64,000 nucleotides of DNA from Prorocentrum cordatum (GCA_963575745.1 CAUYUJ010015516.1:750325-814324), one strand, 5' to 3'; shown: positions 50,571-62,929, counted from the first letter of the stretch. Numbers and translations: made by a program. The notes: generated from the sequence alone by a model not told the origin.

Positions 50571-51140
50571 TGGAGGAGGAGGAGGAGGAGGAGGAGGAGG
50601 AGAAGGAGGGGGAGGAGGTGGAGGAGGGGAGGGTGCAGGGGAGAGGAGGCGGGATGACGCCGTCGGAACGCCAGGGGAGAAGGCAGGCGATGATGGAAAA
50701 GCCGGTCTGCACAGCATACCCAGCCATATCACGGGACGATGGAGAATGGAGCTGCGAGGGGCTGGATGTTGTAAGCGGGAGGGATGATGGAGGGGAAACA
50801 GGCGCGTTTTCACAGCGTCAGTGGACGCGGCAGAGGGCGATGAAAGTGCTGGCTACAGAATGGTGCAGATGTGGATGCCATGTTAATTATGAAACGTGTG
50901 TCAGCGTTAGTGTTGATGCCATTGTTCCCCATATCCTAAGATGGGGTTATTGTTATTACTTGGACGCCCCCTACTCCTCCTTCTTCTTCCTCTTCTCCTC
51001 CCCTCTCCTGATAATACCCAGACTTACTCAAACACAGACTGACTCACACTCAGACTTACTCATACCCAGACTTACTCACACACAAAATTTGTCATACTCA
51101 GACCTACTCATACTCAGACCTACTCGTACTCAGACTTACT
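50571..51140. repeat. GGA array, unassigned stretch, CAGACTTACT repeats
   Basis: A GGA run lies at 50571-50632. 50650-50990 has no recognised feature. 51010-51140 is a tandem of about 16 bp, ACTCAGACTTACTCAT and variants. Confidence 0.65.
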
Positions 51141-51162
51141 CATGCTGAGACTCACGCACGCC

Positions 51163-51440
51163 CCGTTCGCGGCCGTTTTGTGGGGATGTCTCAAGCGGTT
51201 TGCCTGTTTTCTGTCCCAACATCCTTCGCTTTCGGAGCAGATTTGGAGGATGCCTCGAGCGAGGCGCTCATTTTCACCCCCCTAAGGGGAACCGCCAGGG
51301 GTTATCTCACGGTCCCGTTCGCGGCCGTTTTGTGGGGATGTCGCCAGCGGTTTGCCAGTTTTCTGTCACAACATCCTTCGCTTTCGGAGCAGATTTGGAG
51401 GATGTCTCGAGCGAGGCGCTCATGTTCACCCCCCAGGTGG
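51163..51440 (+). repeat. Direct duplication of about 130 bp
   Basis: The block CCCGTTCGCGGCCGTTTTGT to GAGCGAGGCGCTCAT with CACCCCC occurs at about 51162-51285 and again at 51312-51436 with few differences. Confidence 0.8.
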
Positions 51441-51479
51441 GCCAGATTTTGAGCATGTCTCGATCGGTGGCCAGACTCG

Positions 51480-52547
51480 TGGGCACAGATTCTCCTCAGG
51501 ATGCCACAGGAGGCTCCAACAGGCTCTAGGAGGCCCCAGGAGACCACATGAGGTCCCAGGAGGCATCAGGAGGCCACAGAAAGACTCAAGAGGCCACAGG
51601 ATGTCCCAAGAGGCTCTGGGAGGCCCCAGGAAGCCCCGGTAGGCCTCAGGAAGCCACAGGAGGCCCCAGGAGGCCAGAGGAAGCGCCAGGAGGCCTCGGA
51701 AGAGGCCTCAGAAGGCAACAGGAGTGGCTCCAATCCCATGTGTTTTACGTATGCTCCTATAGATTGGGCCTCACCTGGAGCACGAATCCTTGATGTTATA
51801 CGTATGCTTCTATAGATTGTCTTTCTCCTGTGTATTTATGTTCCTATAGGGCCTCTCCTGGGGCAGGAGTCCATGGTGTTTTACATGTGTTCCTGTAGAT
51901 TGCACCCTTCTCCTGTGGCTCCAATCCGCAATGTTTTATGTACGTCTGTTGCTATAGATTGGGCATCTCCTGGGGCACGAATCCTCCCTAGGAGGTCCCA
52001 GGAGGCCCCAGGAGGCCCCAAGAGTCAACTGGAGGCCCCAGGAAGCCCCAGTAGGTTTCAGGAGGCCCCAGGAGGCCCCAGGAGGACCCAGGCTCCTGCG
52101 CAGAGACGCGCTCGTACTACTGAGGCTCATTCACACTCCAATTCATTCTCAGTTAGATTCATGACCAGACCGTCACAACTGAAGCCCGTTTATACTCGAA
52201 AGCTCTTGCGCCTAGACATTCACGGCGGACAGGTCCATGCGAATAGATGCACCTGTGGGGAGCTCCATGCAGTGAATAATTCATGTTGTGCACGTGATGG
52301 CTACGCCCTCGCACTGGGGCCGAATCTACTCCGCCGCCGCCGGACACGACAGTGTAGAATTCTACGGGGGAAGGGAGTCCAACGCCTACTGGGACGGTCA
52401 AAACTTGAGGGACGCCATTGCAGTCAAAATCTTCACTGGCAACAGAATCCACTGACTGTAGAGGAGCCTGTGGGCTTTGAGCTTCGCAAACAGTAGGATA
52501 ACTTCAATTCAGCTCCAACCACCCGTTTCAAAGAAGGAAAGAAACAC
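51480..52547. repeat. CCCAGGAGG-type repeats and unassigned sequence
   Basis: Degenerate AGGAGGCCCC words lie at 51490-51720 and 51985-52095. A loosely repeated CCTATAGATTG block lies between. 52100-52547 has no recognised gene. Confidence 0.55.
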
Positions 52548-53887
52548 ATTATCCCGGCAAAGCAACCTAACAGCGATGTGTAGAAGCATATCTGGAAGCA
52601 TTCCCCTTAAGATTCAGGTGAGAATCCAGTTGTAGAATTCTGCTGTTCTCGCAGTCGCAGCCTCAGCCTGCCTAGGCTTGCCTCGGCCTCAGCCTCAGCC
52701 TGCCTCGGCCTCAGCCTCAGCCTCAGCCTGCCTCAGCCTCAGCCTCAGCCTGCCTCAGCCTCAGCCTCAGCCTCAGCCCTCAGCCTCAGCCTCAGCACTG
52801 CCTCAGCCTCTCAGCCTCAGCCTCAGCCTGCTCGGCTGCTCAGCCTCAGCCTCAGCCTCGGCCTATCAGTGCCTTGGCCTCTCCTCAGCCTTCAGCCTGC
52901 CTCAGCCTCAGCCTCAGCTCTTCCTCAGCCTTCAGCTCAGCTCAGCCTCAGCCATCAGCCTCAGCCTCAGCCTCAGCCTGCCTCAGCAGCCTCAGCCTCA
53001 GCCTCAGCCTCAGCCTCAGCCTGCCTCAGCCTCAGCCTCAGATTCAGCCTCAGCCTCAGCCTCAGCCTGCCTCAGCCTCAGCCTGCCTCAGCCTCAGCCA
53101 GCCTCAGCCCTCAGCCTGCCTCAGCCTCAGCCTGCCTCAGCAGCTCAGCCTCAGCCTGCCTCGGCCTCAGCCTCAGCCTCAGCCTGCCTCAGCGTCAGCC
53201 TCTCAGCCTCAGCCTGCATCAGCCTCAGCCTCAGCCTCAGCCTCAGCCTGCCTCAGGCTCAGTCTCAGCCTGCCTCAGCCTCAGCCTCAAAGTTGGATCC
53301 GGGCAATCAAAATGTAGCCTGGGAATGGTGTTCTGGGAACACGAAGAACACGAAGTGGCCTACAGTTGGCTCCAGGCATTCAGAATGTGGCCTGGGAGTG
53401 GTGATCTGGGAACACGAAGAACACGAAGTGGCCTACAGTTGGCTCCGGGCATTCAAAATGTGGCCTGGGAGTGGTGATCTGGCAACACGAAGAACACGAA
53501 GTGGCCTACAGTTGGCTCCGGGCATTCAAAATGTGGCCTGGGAATGGTGATCTAGGAGCACGAAGATCACGAAGTGGCCTGCAGTTGGCTCCGGGCATTC
53601 AAAATGTGGCCTGGGAATGGTGCTCTGGGAACACGAAGAACACGAAGTGGCCTACAGTTGGCTCTGGGCATTCAAAATGTGGCCTGAGAATGGTGTTCTG
53701 GGAATGGATTCCTAAGGATTCCTAGGAATTCCATTCCTAAGGATTCCTAGGAATTCCTAAGGATTCCTAAGGATTCCTGGGGCTGCCGGTTTTGTCCGGT
53801 TTTGTCCGGATCCCGCCCAGACTCCCATGGAGCGTCAAGATGCTTTCTTTTGACCCCACTAGAAACCTATCAGTCTTCGCTGTTAGG
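52548..53887 (+). repeat. Composite satellite, copy III
   Basis: Same module order as at 4290-7603. The head (52548-52660) begins TTATCCCGGCAAAGC, the CAGCCT array (52661-53290) is more irregular, and 73-bp-type units (53295-53710) follow. A local GGAATTCCTAAGGATTCC tract (53700-53785) replaces part of the module, and the tail ends CTATCAGTCTTCGCTG. Confidence 0.85.
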
Positions 53888-55240
53888 TAAAAACAGCACA
53901 TTCTGTTTTCACGCAACGCGTTGGAATCGCCTGGGGAGCATAGGGTCTTGAGGAGCATGTGCGTTCGGAATGTCGCCCACAATCCGGAACGGAGAGCCGG
54001 CGCCAAGCCACCTGCCGACCTACGCTCTGGCCCTTCCGCGAAAAACAAATGATAAGCCATGAGGACAAACCTGCATAAGAGAACCAGCCCATGCACCGCG
54101 AAATTAAGCAACGTTGTCATTGAGTCGAAAGGATTCCCTTTGATCCCTTCCCCGCGGAGGGGGGGGGGTCCCGGGGGGGGTCCCGGGGGGGATCCCTGGG
54201 GGTGGTCCTGAGGTGGTCCGAGCTCAGAATACCACCCTCCCGGGGCCCATGGCCCGCCCTCTCCCTCCCATTGAGGAGGGTCCCGGGGGGGTCCCCGGGT
54301 GTAGCCCTGGGTAAGAATACCACCCTCACAAGGCCCATGGCCCGCCTTCTGCCTCTCATGCCCGTAGAGGGCCGAGGCCTCCAGGGTCGGCGGCACTGGC
54401 CAGAATGCCTTAACAATAGTAAGACATGAGGACAAACCTACATAAGAGAAAACAAATAGTAAGCCCTTAGGCCAGCATGACAGAAGGCTTCCGTGATTGT
54501 ACACCTGGAGTGTCCATCTTGGCCCAGGCGAGAAAGCGAACATCAGGGCGCTCAGGGAGGAAATTGCAGACCCCCCCTTCTTGTCGATTGCCTTCAATAT
54601 GGCGCCAAGAGGGCCTGGAAGGTCATCGAAAATACCCCGGGAGCCCCGGTAGGGCGCAGACTGCACCGAAAAGGGTCCCGAGAGACCCTCGAGACGGCTT
54701 CAAAGTGCATCCGAAAGACTCCCAGAGGGATCCGAATGCCTGAAAATCGTTTCTTGATTTGGCGGCGAGCCCCGGGGGGAAATGAGAAGGGGCGGGCCTT
54801 CTCAGAAGGCTCGGAAGTCCCCCAAACTTCTCAGAAATTGTCCAAGCCTTCCCCGAAGACACGGAAAACCTCTCAGAAGGCGCGAGGGCTTCTGAGAAGT
54901 CCCGCCGCCTTCCGAGAAGGCCTTCTCCTTCTCACTTCCCCCCTCGCTCGCCACCGATTGATGAGCTGGTGAGGATACGCAGATCGTGAAAAGTTGGCTC
55001 AAGAAGACCGCCAAAACAGAAGTACTCAGAGATTGGCAGCGCGCCAGAGTCCACAGAACAGCCTAGCCCCCCTTTACGCGTGCTTCATCTCTGGTTGCAA
55101 CTGCGTCGAACCGTGCTCTTTCCATCGCCACCTGGCCCCAACTTGGTGGTAAGAGAACGAATCCCAATTCTTCAGGCGCGCGGAAAACAGACGAAAAAAC
55201 ACGTCGCACATGGAAGTTGTGAACGCGCATGATCGCTCAC
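53888..55240. repeat. Unassigned region with a roughly 90-bp tandem and an R4 copy
   Basis: A block containing AATACCACCCTC and GGCCCATGGCCCGCC is repeated at about 54225-54300 and 54313-54375. R4 copy 2 occupies 54772-54955. No gene is supported. Confidence 0.5.
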
Positions 55241-56300
55241 AAGACGTGTCGCGTACACAGACGGATCATGCTGCTCGTGCAGGCCACACCGACAAACCAT
55301 GTCACAGTAGGCGAAGGCATCTCATCAACTTGCGTAGATACCTTGGCTCGCCCCGAAAGGTCTAAAACGGTGATCCACAGCTGATCCCCATGGGGTGCTG
55401 GAGAATTTGCGTTTCGAGAGCCTGGGGTACTTGCAAGAATTCCCAGAATCCGCCACCGTGCCTTCAGCCCGATGTGGAGTGGCCCAAGGCTCCTGCAGCC
55501 CTGAGATGCTCCAGGGTTCAAAAGTTCTGCAAGGGCCTGGACCCACGGTTGCCCAGGCGCCGCCGGGCCCTCCTGGGCGCTACCGGGGTGTGTCGCGTGG
55601 GCCTCTGGGGCGGTGACCCCGGGCCAGCGAAGGCAGAAGCGGCCTGCATAGAGGCACCTCGGCTCGCCCCGGAGCGTCCGTGAAGGCGCTGATCCGCAGC
55701 TGACCCCCCCGGCGGAATCCGCCTGCGTGGACACCGGGGCTCGCCCCGAGAGGTCGCTGGCCCCCCCCCCGGGGGTGCGCCTGCCGGGACCCCACGCCTC
55801 TCCCTCCTGGCAAGAGCTCGTCCCTCGATGTCGGCCCACGGCGCCCCAAAGACAGCCCCAAGAGGGCCCCTTCTCACAATTCGCAGCCCGGGCCGGCGAG
55901 ATCTGGTCTGAATCCGCGGCGGGGCGCCACTCCGCTGGAGCCCCCAGCAGTCTCCCAGCGAACTCGCGCAAGAAGGCGAGGTGAGAGGTAGGCGAAAGGC
56001 AGGCGAACAGGCAGGTATGAGGCAACAGAAGAGGAGGAGGAAGAGGAGGAGAAGGAGGAGGATACGGGAGGAGAAGGCTTGCGACGGCAGTGCTCTTTTC
56101 AAAACGAGAGAACTCAACGACGGGAGAAGAGAGAAGAAGGGAGTCTGGATAATGAGTTGCGACCGCACCCAACGCAGAAACTTTGGGAAGCATGATTGAC
56201 CCACGAACCCCGAAAAGAGATATAGAAATGTGAAGCATGGAGATTGCTCGAGACACCAAACAACTGCAATGCTCAAGGTAACGCTGGTGATGTACCGTGC
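55240..56300. repeat. Degenerate GGCTCGCCCC repeats and unassigned sequence
   Basis: The block GGCTCGCCCCGAAAGG … GATCCACAGCTGA recurs three times (about 55348, 55660 and 55735). 56030-56070 is a short GGA run. Open minus-strand frames here show no domain and depend on the repeat. Confidence 0.45.
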
Positions 56301-57030
56301 CAGGGGCTGTGCTGTGCTGCACTGTGATGAATTGAAGTGTGCCATGCCGCATTGATCTGTGCTGTGCTCTAGTGCGTTGTGGATCAGGTCGTTCTTGGCA
56401 TCAGAATTCTGAACGGACGGATCTAGATCTTGAATTCGAACTGTCTGGACGCATATCTCGAGCTGGTCGCAACCGCGCGGGGCGCTCGACCAGCTCGAGC
56501 TCGAGATCTGATTCAGTTCCGTAACGGGACGAACCAAGAGGGGACGACTCCGAACCGACGCGAACCCACCGAGAGTGAACGGACAGAAGCTCGTCGAACC
56601 AAAGCGCCACGAACTGCATCAAGACGAACCGAAACGATACGAACCGAGACGAAGGCCGAACCGATCCGAATCGAAGCGAGACAAGAAAAACCAAGCTTCG
56701 GCTGACCATCCTGAAGCTGCATGGCGTCGCCTAACGAGGGAGCCGCACGGGTGCCCCTCTCGAATAACCAGGGCCGCGATTTGGCGTAAATTGTTCTTGA
56801 CGCGTGCTGTGTTGCACTGTGCTGCGTCATGCTGTGCTGAACTGTGCTGTACTCCGTTCCGTTGTGGATCGAGCCATCCTTAGCACCCCGTTCCTGTCCG
56901 AACTGATCTGTATCTTAAGCTCAAGCTGCCTACGCGCATGGTTGGCCCAAAGCTGGCTGCAATCGTAATATGCGGCGCGTTCAACCAGCTCGAACTGAAG
57001 ATCTGTCAGTTCCGAACTGGGCCGAACCAA
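56300..57030. repeat. Tandem duplication, period about 494 bp
   Basis: Blocks of about 220 bp at 56310-56530 and 56805-57025 align (GTTGTGGATC … CGAACTG … ACCAGCTCGA … CAGTTCCG). Between them is a CGAACCGA-type degenerate repeat. Confidence 0.65.
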
Positions 57031-57139
57031 TGGCAGGCTTTCGCTGCAGGCGAGGCCCTCGCTCGAGAGATCCTCAAAAAATCCTGCAGAACGAGCGTTT
57101 CGCTCTAGACATCCCCAACACTTTCTCATATAGTGACTC

Positions 57140-58165
57140 GCCTGGGCGACCTGGACATGTGAAAACCGACGTTTCGCTCAAGAAGTCCTCAACACATCCT
57201 TATGTTAGAGATCCCGCTGGGCGACCTGGAACAAGCGTGAAAACACATGGATCCCTGTCGCCCCAGAGTGGAACAAGCGTGAAAGCATGCGAGGCCCTTG
57301 CGCTCCAGGGCGGAGCAAGCGTGAAAACACGTGTGTCTCTTTCGCTCCAGAGCGGAACAAGCGTGAAAACACGTGGTCCCGTTTCGCGCTAGAGCGGAAC
57401 AAGCGTGAAAACACGTGGGTCTCCATCGCGCCAGAGCCAAATAAGCATGAAACAAGGGGGTCCCTTCGCCCCAGGGCGGAACAATTGTGAAAACACGTGG
57501 GTCCCTTTCGCGCCACAGCGGAACAAGCGTGAAAACACATGGGTCCCGTTCGCGCCAGAGCGGGACACACGTGAAAATACGTGGGTCCTTTTCGTCCCAG
57601 AGCGGGACAACCGCGAAAACACGCGGGTCCACTTCGCGCCAGAGCGGAACAAGCGTGAAAACAATGAGGCGTCCCTTTCGACCCAGAGCGGAACAAGCGT
57701 GAAAAACCATGGATCCCTTTCGCCGCAGGAGGTCTCCCTAGGAGGCCGCAAGCGGCCTTGCCCCAGGACGGAACGTGTCAAATTAGTACACATTCAGTGT
57801 CGACGCGTCAATTTGTTCCGGCTCTTGTGACCCCCCCCCACTCGGGGGCAAGACGACCACAGGTTAGATATCCCCCCCTGGGTGGCCCAGATACGCGAAA
57901 ACACGTGGGTTCACGTGGGCCCCTTTCGCACCAGAGCGGAACAAGCGTGAAAGCACGAGGGTCCTTTTCGCCTCACAGCGGAACAAGCGACCGGAACAAG
58001 CGTGAAAGCACGTGGGTACCTTTCGATCCGGAGCGGAACAAGCGTGATCGCCCCAGAGCGGAACAAGCGTGAAAACACGTGGGTGGATTTCGCCCCAGAG
58101 CGGAACAAGCGCGAAAACACGTGGGTCCCTTTCGCCGCAGGAGGCCTCCCCAGGAGGCCGCAGGA
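57140..58165. repeat. 42-bp minisatellite (14-codon period) in two blocks
   Basis: The unit GAACAAGCGTGAAAACACGT followed by GGGTCCCTTTCGCGCCAGAG recurs every 42 bp (for example 57229, 57271, 57313) through about 57710, and again at about 57900-58130. Each block ends with the same CGCAGGAGGYCTCCC / GGAGGCCGCA sequence. Frames are open on both strands with 14-residue repeats (plus: SVKTRGSLSPQSGT-like; minus: CFHACSALERKG-like). No start context or domain supports a gene. Confidence 0.8.
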
Positions 58166-58201
58166 GGGCTGCGTGTGCGCGCGTGCGTGCGTGTGTGCGT
58201 G

Positions 58202-58233
<32 letters not shown>

Positions 58234-58426
58234 TGCTGGTGGGCAGTTGTGTGGGTGGGTGTGGGTGTGGGTGTGGGTGTGGGTGTGGGTGTGGGTGTGG
58301 GTGTGGGTGTGGGTGTGGATGTGGGCGTGCGTGCGTGCGTGCGTGTGTGCGTGCGTGTGTGTGTGTGTGTGGTACGTGCTCCGTGTGTGTGCGTGTGCGT
58401 GTGCGTGTGCGTGTGTGCGTGTGCGT

Positions 58427-58479
<53 letters not shown>

Positions 58480-60350
58480 TGCGTGCGCGCGTGGGTGAGT
58501 TCGTGCGTGCGTGCGTGCGTGCGTGAGTGCGCGCGCGTGCGTGCGTGCGTACATGCGTGCGTGCGCGCGCGCGTGCGTGCGTGCGTGCGTGCGTGCGCGC
58601 GTGCACGCGTGCGTGCGTGCGTGCGTGCGTGCGCGCGCTCGCGCGTGCGTGGGTGAATGGGTGCGTGGGTGCGTGGGTGCGTGGGTGCGTGGGTGCGTGG
58701 GTGTGTGGGTGTGGGTGTGGGTGTGGGTGTGGGTGTGGGTGTGGGTGTGGGTGTGTGGATGTGTGTGTGCGTGGGTGTGGGTGTGGGTGTGCGTGTGCGT
58801 GTGCGTGTGCGTGTGCGTGTGTGTGTGTGTGTGTGCGTGTGTGTGTGTGTGCGTGTGCGAGTGCGTGTGCGTGTGCATGTGCGTGTGCGTGTGTGTGTGC
58901 GTGTGCGTGTGCGCGTGCGCGTGCGTTTGCGTTGCGTGTGCGTTGGCGTTTGCGTTGGCGTTTGCGTTTGCGTTTGTGTTTGTCTTTGAGTTTGTGTTTG
59001 TGGTTGTGTTTATGTTTGTGGTTGTGTTTGTACTTGTGGTTGTGCTTGTGTGTGTGCTTGTGTTTGTGTGTCTGTGCTTGTGCTTGTGTTTGTATTTGTG
59101 GTTGCGTGTGCGCTTGTGCTTGTGTTTGTGTACTGTGTGTGTTTCTGGTTGTGGTTTTGGCTGTGTTTGTGTTTGTGTTTGCACTTGCGTTTGCGTTTGC
59201 GGTTGTGTTTATGTTTGTGTTTGCGTGTGTGTTTATGCTTGAGTTTGTGTTTGTGTTTGTGTTTGTGTGTCTGTTTGTGTTTGTGCTCTCGTTTGTGGTT
59301 GCGGTTGTGTTTGTGGTTGCGTTTGTGCTTATGTCTGTGTTTGTGTTGTGTTTGTGGTTGTGTTTGTGTTTGTGCTTGTGCTTGTGCTTGTGGTTGTGCG
59401 TTTGTTTGTGTTTGCATTTGTGTGTGTGTTTGTATGTGTCTTTAGTTTTGTGGTTATAGTTGTGGTTGTGTTGGCGTCTGTGTGTGTGTTTGTGTTTGTG
59501 CTTATGTTTGTGTTTGATTGTGTGCTTGAGCTTGTGTGTTTGCGTTTGTGCTTGTGTTTGTGCCTGTGCTTGCGATTGCGTTTGCGGTTGTGTGTGTGTG
59601 TTTGTGTTTGTGTTTGCGTTTGTGTTTGTGTTTGTGCTTGTGATTGTGTTTGTGTTTGCGTTTGTGTTTGTGTTTGTGTTTGTGCTTGTGCTTGTGTATG
59701 TGATTGTGGTTGTACTTGGGCTTGTGTTTGTATTTGTGAGTGTGGCTGTGTTTGTGTGTTTGCGTTTGTGTTTGTGTTTGTGCTTGTGTTTGTGTCAATG
59801 TTTGTGTTTGTGTTCGTGTATGTGTTGATGTTTGTGCTTGTGTTTGTGTCTGTGTTTGCGTTTGTGTTTGTGCTTGTGTTTATGTGTGTTTGTGTTTGTG
59901 GCTAGCTCTTAACCAGAAGAGGCTCGCTCTCGACCCGCAGACCAAAAAAGTGTGTGCTTGTGTTTGCGTTTGTGTGTTGTGTATGTGTTAGTATTTGTGC
60001 TTGTGCTTGTGCTCGTGTCTGTGTTTGTGTTTGTGCTTGTGTTTGTGTTTGTGGTTGTGCTAGTGCTTGTGTTTGTGTTTGTGCTTGTGTTTGTGTTTGT
60101 GTTTGTGTGTGTTTGTGTTTGCGTTTGTGTTTGCGTTTGTGTTTGTGTGTTGTGTTTGTGTTTCTGATTGTGCTTGTGCTTGTGCTTGTGTTTGTGTTTG
60201 TGTTTGTGTTTGCGTTTGTGCTTGTGTTTGCTTTATGCGCGTGTGTGCGCGTGCGTGTGCGTGTGCGTGTGCGCGTGCGTCTGCGCGTGCGGGTGCGCGT
60301 GCGTGCGCGTGTAATTACGTGTGTGTGTGTGCGTGTGTGCGTTTACTGCT
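58166..60350. repeat. GT-rich microsatellite tract, about 2.2 kb
   Basis: The repeat changes along its length: GTGTGC and GTGGGT (58166-58330, 58670-58790), GTGC (58480-58650), GT/GTGTGC (58790-58930), then TTTGTG/TTGTGC hexamers (58930-60230) and back to GTGC (60236-60330). A non-repetitive island of about 49 bp lies at 59902-59950. Cys/Val- and His/Thr-rich frames here are repeat phases. Confidence 0.95.
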
Positions 60351-60930
60351 TCTGCGTGCATGCGTGTCTCTGTGTGCGAAGAGAGGGAGACGGAAAAGGA
60401 GAAGGAGAAACGCGGGTGAGACGCGGCAGGGAAGAAAACCGGAACCCCACGAAGCATGTGGGGAACAGGCATTTCGCTCGAGATTTCCTCCAGAAATTAT
60501 GAAAAGCTAGCGTCTGGCTCGGGACATCCTCACAAAAAATGTCGCCGGTCCTCTTCCCGCCTCGTTATTGATCGCAGAATACTTCCGCTGGCCTTCTTCA
60601 AGCCGAGGCGGGCGGGAAAATCCACGAAAAGAGAACCTGGGCCCGAGCCCTTTCCGGGAAAAAGACAACATGCGCTGCAGTCTGGGGTTTTCCCAAATGA
60701 TACCGGAGAAAAAACCCAATCAGGGCTATAGGGCTAGGGGGCTATAGGGCTATAGGGCTATTGAGATATAGGGCTATAGAGCTATAGGGCTATAGAATTG
60801 TAGGGCTATAGGGCTATTGGGCTATTGGGCTATAGGGCTATAGGGAACCCCCGGGCACCCCCCGGGCACCCCCGGGCACCCCCCGGGCACCCCGGCACCC
60901 GGGCACCCCCGGGCACCCGGGCACCCGGCA
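60351..60930. repeat. Unassigned sequence, GGGCTATA tandem and GGGCACCCCC tandem
   Basis: 60350-60725 is unassigned. 60725-60845 is a run of GGGCTATA words, and 60845-60930 is a run of CCCCCGGGCAC words. Confidence 0.85.
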
Positions 60931-61333
60931 GTGCGGCGAAAATCGGCGGCAAACCTAACCTAACCATATGAATCCGCTAGGACCCCTACAGAGGCAAGCT
61001 CTGATTGGGGAACCAGGCTCGGCCGATGTGCAAGGCCACCTCCTGAGCCGCGAGCGGCTCCCTAACTCAGCTCGGCCCCAAAAAGACGCGCTGTAAGATG
61101 CTGCGATATCAGGCACTCTGGCTGAGCCCCGTTTGCGCTGAACCCTGTTACGTACCTGCTGGCTGGTGGAAAGCCGACAGGATTCGCAGGATGATGCAGG
61201 GCAACCCGAACACGGCCGCCCCGCCCCTCGCGCGCCCGCGCCTGAACCGCCGCAGCGCGGCCTCCAGCGAGCACGCCGCGCAGACCACCTCCACTACACG
61301 ACCCCGAGGGGCAGCATTAAGCGGAGCATCACG
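60931..61333. other. No recognised gene
   Basis: About 400 bp without a repeat or coding signal that I can identify. Confidence 0.4.
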
Positions 61334-61720
61334 TCCTCCTCCTCCTCCTCCTCCTCCTCCTCCTCCTCCCTCCTCCTCCTCCTCCTCCTCCTCCTCCTCC
61401 TCCTCCTCACCCTCCTCACCCTCCTCACTCCTCCTCTCTCCTCCCTCCTCCTCCTCCTCCTCCTCCTCCTCCTCCTCCTCTCCTCCTCCTCCCTCCTCCT
61501 TGATCCTCCTCCTTGTCGTCCTCGACCTCCTGCTCCTCCTCCCTCCTCCTCCTCCTCCTCCTCCTCCTCCTCCTCCTCCTCCTCCTCCTCCTCCTCCTCC
61601 TCCTCCTCCTCATTTTCCTCTCCTCCCTTCCTCCCGCCCTCCCTTCTTCCTCCCTCCATCCCTCCCTTCCTCCCTCCCTCCCTCCTCCCTCCTCCCTCCT
61701 CCCTCCTCGTTCCTCCCGGC
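61334..61720. repeat. CTC/TCC array
   Basis: About 390 bp of CTC with CCT and TTC interruptions. Confidence 0.95.
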
Positions 61721-62504
61721 AAGATCCAGGGGGGGAAACTGCTCCGCCTGAATCCGCCCAACGAATGTCCCTCCTCTCCGTCGCTGCCTCGAGGGGCCCG
61801 CTGGCCCAGCCCACGCGGCGTGGTGACAGAGAGGGCGTCGCACGGGGCAAGCACGGGGGATGGGGTGTCGGGAGGTCGGGCCACTGCCCGCCTCGCGGTC
61901 TCCGAGGGCGTTCCTCCTGCCCGCAGTGGGAAGGCAGGGGCAAAGAACCCCAAGGTTCCTCTCCTCTTCCCTCCGGAAAACTGCACGGGCATCGTGTTTC
62001 TGGGAGGTCCGCGCGCATCTCCGAGAAACTACGCGTGTGCCTGCTTTATTGCACGTCGACCTTCGCTTCATCTTGCCGCTCCCCTCCTCCACCTCTGCGT
62101 GCCTCCGTCCTCCTCCCCCCCTCCCCTGCTTCGGTTCGACGCGTCCCGTCCGCTCTGATGCGGGGATCCATTCGTGATGTGCTGACCTGGCCAAGCTGGC
62201 AGTAGTCTGAAAGTTGCGTGGCGGCCTCTGCTGACATAACCGACGGCCGCGGCGCCCTCTCGAGAACCGAAAATGGACAATTCACCAGTCGACGTGTCAG
62301 GGGGGCGGGGAGGGGGAGGGGGAGGGGGAGGGAAAAGGGGAGGGGGAGGGGGAGGGGGAGAGGGCAAGCTAGGTGCGCTCGCGTCATACCTGACGTCCTT
62401 ACGCCTCTATCGGACCGCGTGTCGTAGCGGACCTGTGGCTCCGCGCGCGCGTGCGTAGTGGGTGGTGGTGCACGTGCGTGCGTGCGTGCGTGCGTGTGTG
62501 CGTG
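61721..62504. other. Unassigned sequence, GGGGGA tract, start of an R6-like block
   Basis: 61721-62300 has no recognised feature. 62302-62360 is GGGGGA/GGGGAG. 62363-62400 repeats the R6 start word CAAGCTAGGTGCGCTCGCGT. Confidence 0.5.
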
Positions 62505-62553
62505 GTTGTGGGTGTGGTGGTGGTGGTGTGGGTGGTGGTGGTTGTGATGGTGG

Positions 62554-62584
<31 letters not shown>

Positions 62585-62832
62585 GGTGGTGGTGGTTGGT
62601 GCTGGTGGTGGTGGTGTTGGTACTGGTGTGGTGCTGGTTGTGGTTGTGGTGGTGGTGGTGGTGGTGGTGGTGGTGGTTTGGTGGTGGTGGTGGTGGTGGT
62701 GGTGGTGGTGGTGGTGGTGGTGGTGTGGAGGTGGTGGTGGTGGTGGTGGTGGTGGTGGTGGTGGTGGTGGTGGTGGTGGTGGTGGTGGTGGTGGTGGTGG
62801 TGGTGGTGGTGGTGGTGGTGGTGGTGGTGGCG
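62505..62832. repeat. GTG trinucleotide array
   Basis: GTG with GTT and CTG interruptions in the first half and nearly pure in the second half. Confidence 0.95.
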
Positions 62833-62929
62833 GTGCGGCGCGGTGGTGGCGGGCGGATGGGCGCGCGAGAAAAAGGCCCGCGCTGGGGCGAGAACGCCAT
62901 CCTGAACGACGGAGGCCAAGCACCGATCC

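Noticed and set aside
53767-54666. 299-codon minus-strand frame
   Set aside because: Includes a roughly 90-bp tandem, no start context, no recognisable domain.
55237-56352. 371-codon minus-strand frame
   Set aside because: Built on degenerate repeats; no domain and no supporting motif.
57973-60470. His/Thr- and Cys/Val-rich frames of 200-400 codons
   Set aside because: Phases of the GT-rich microsatellite.
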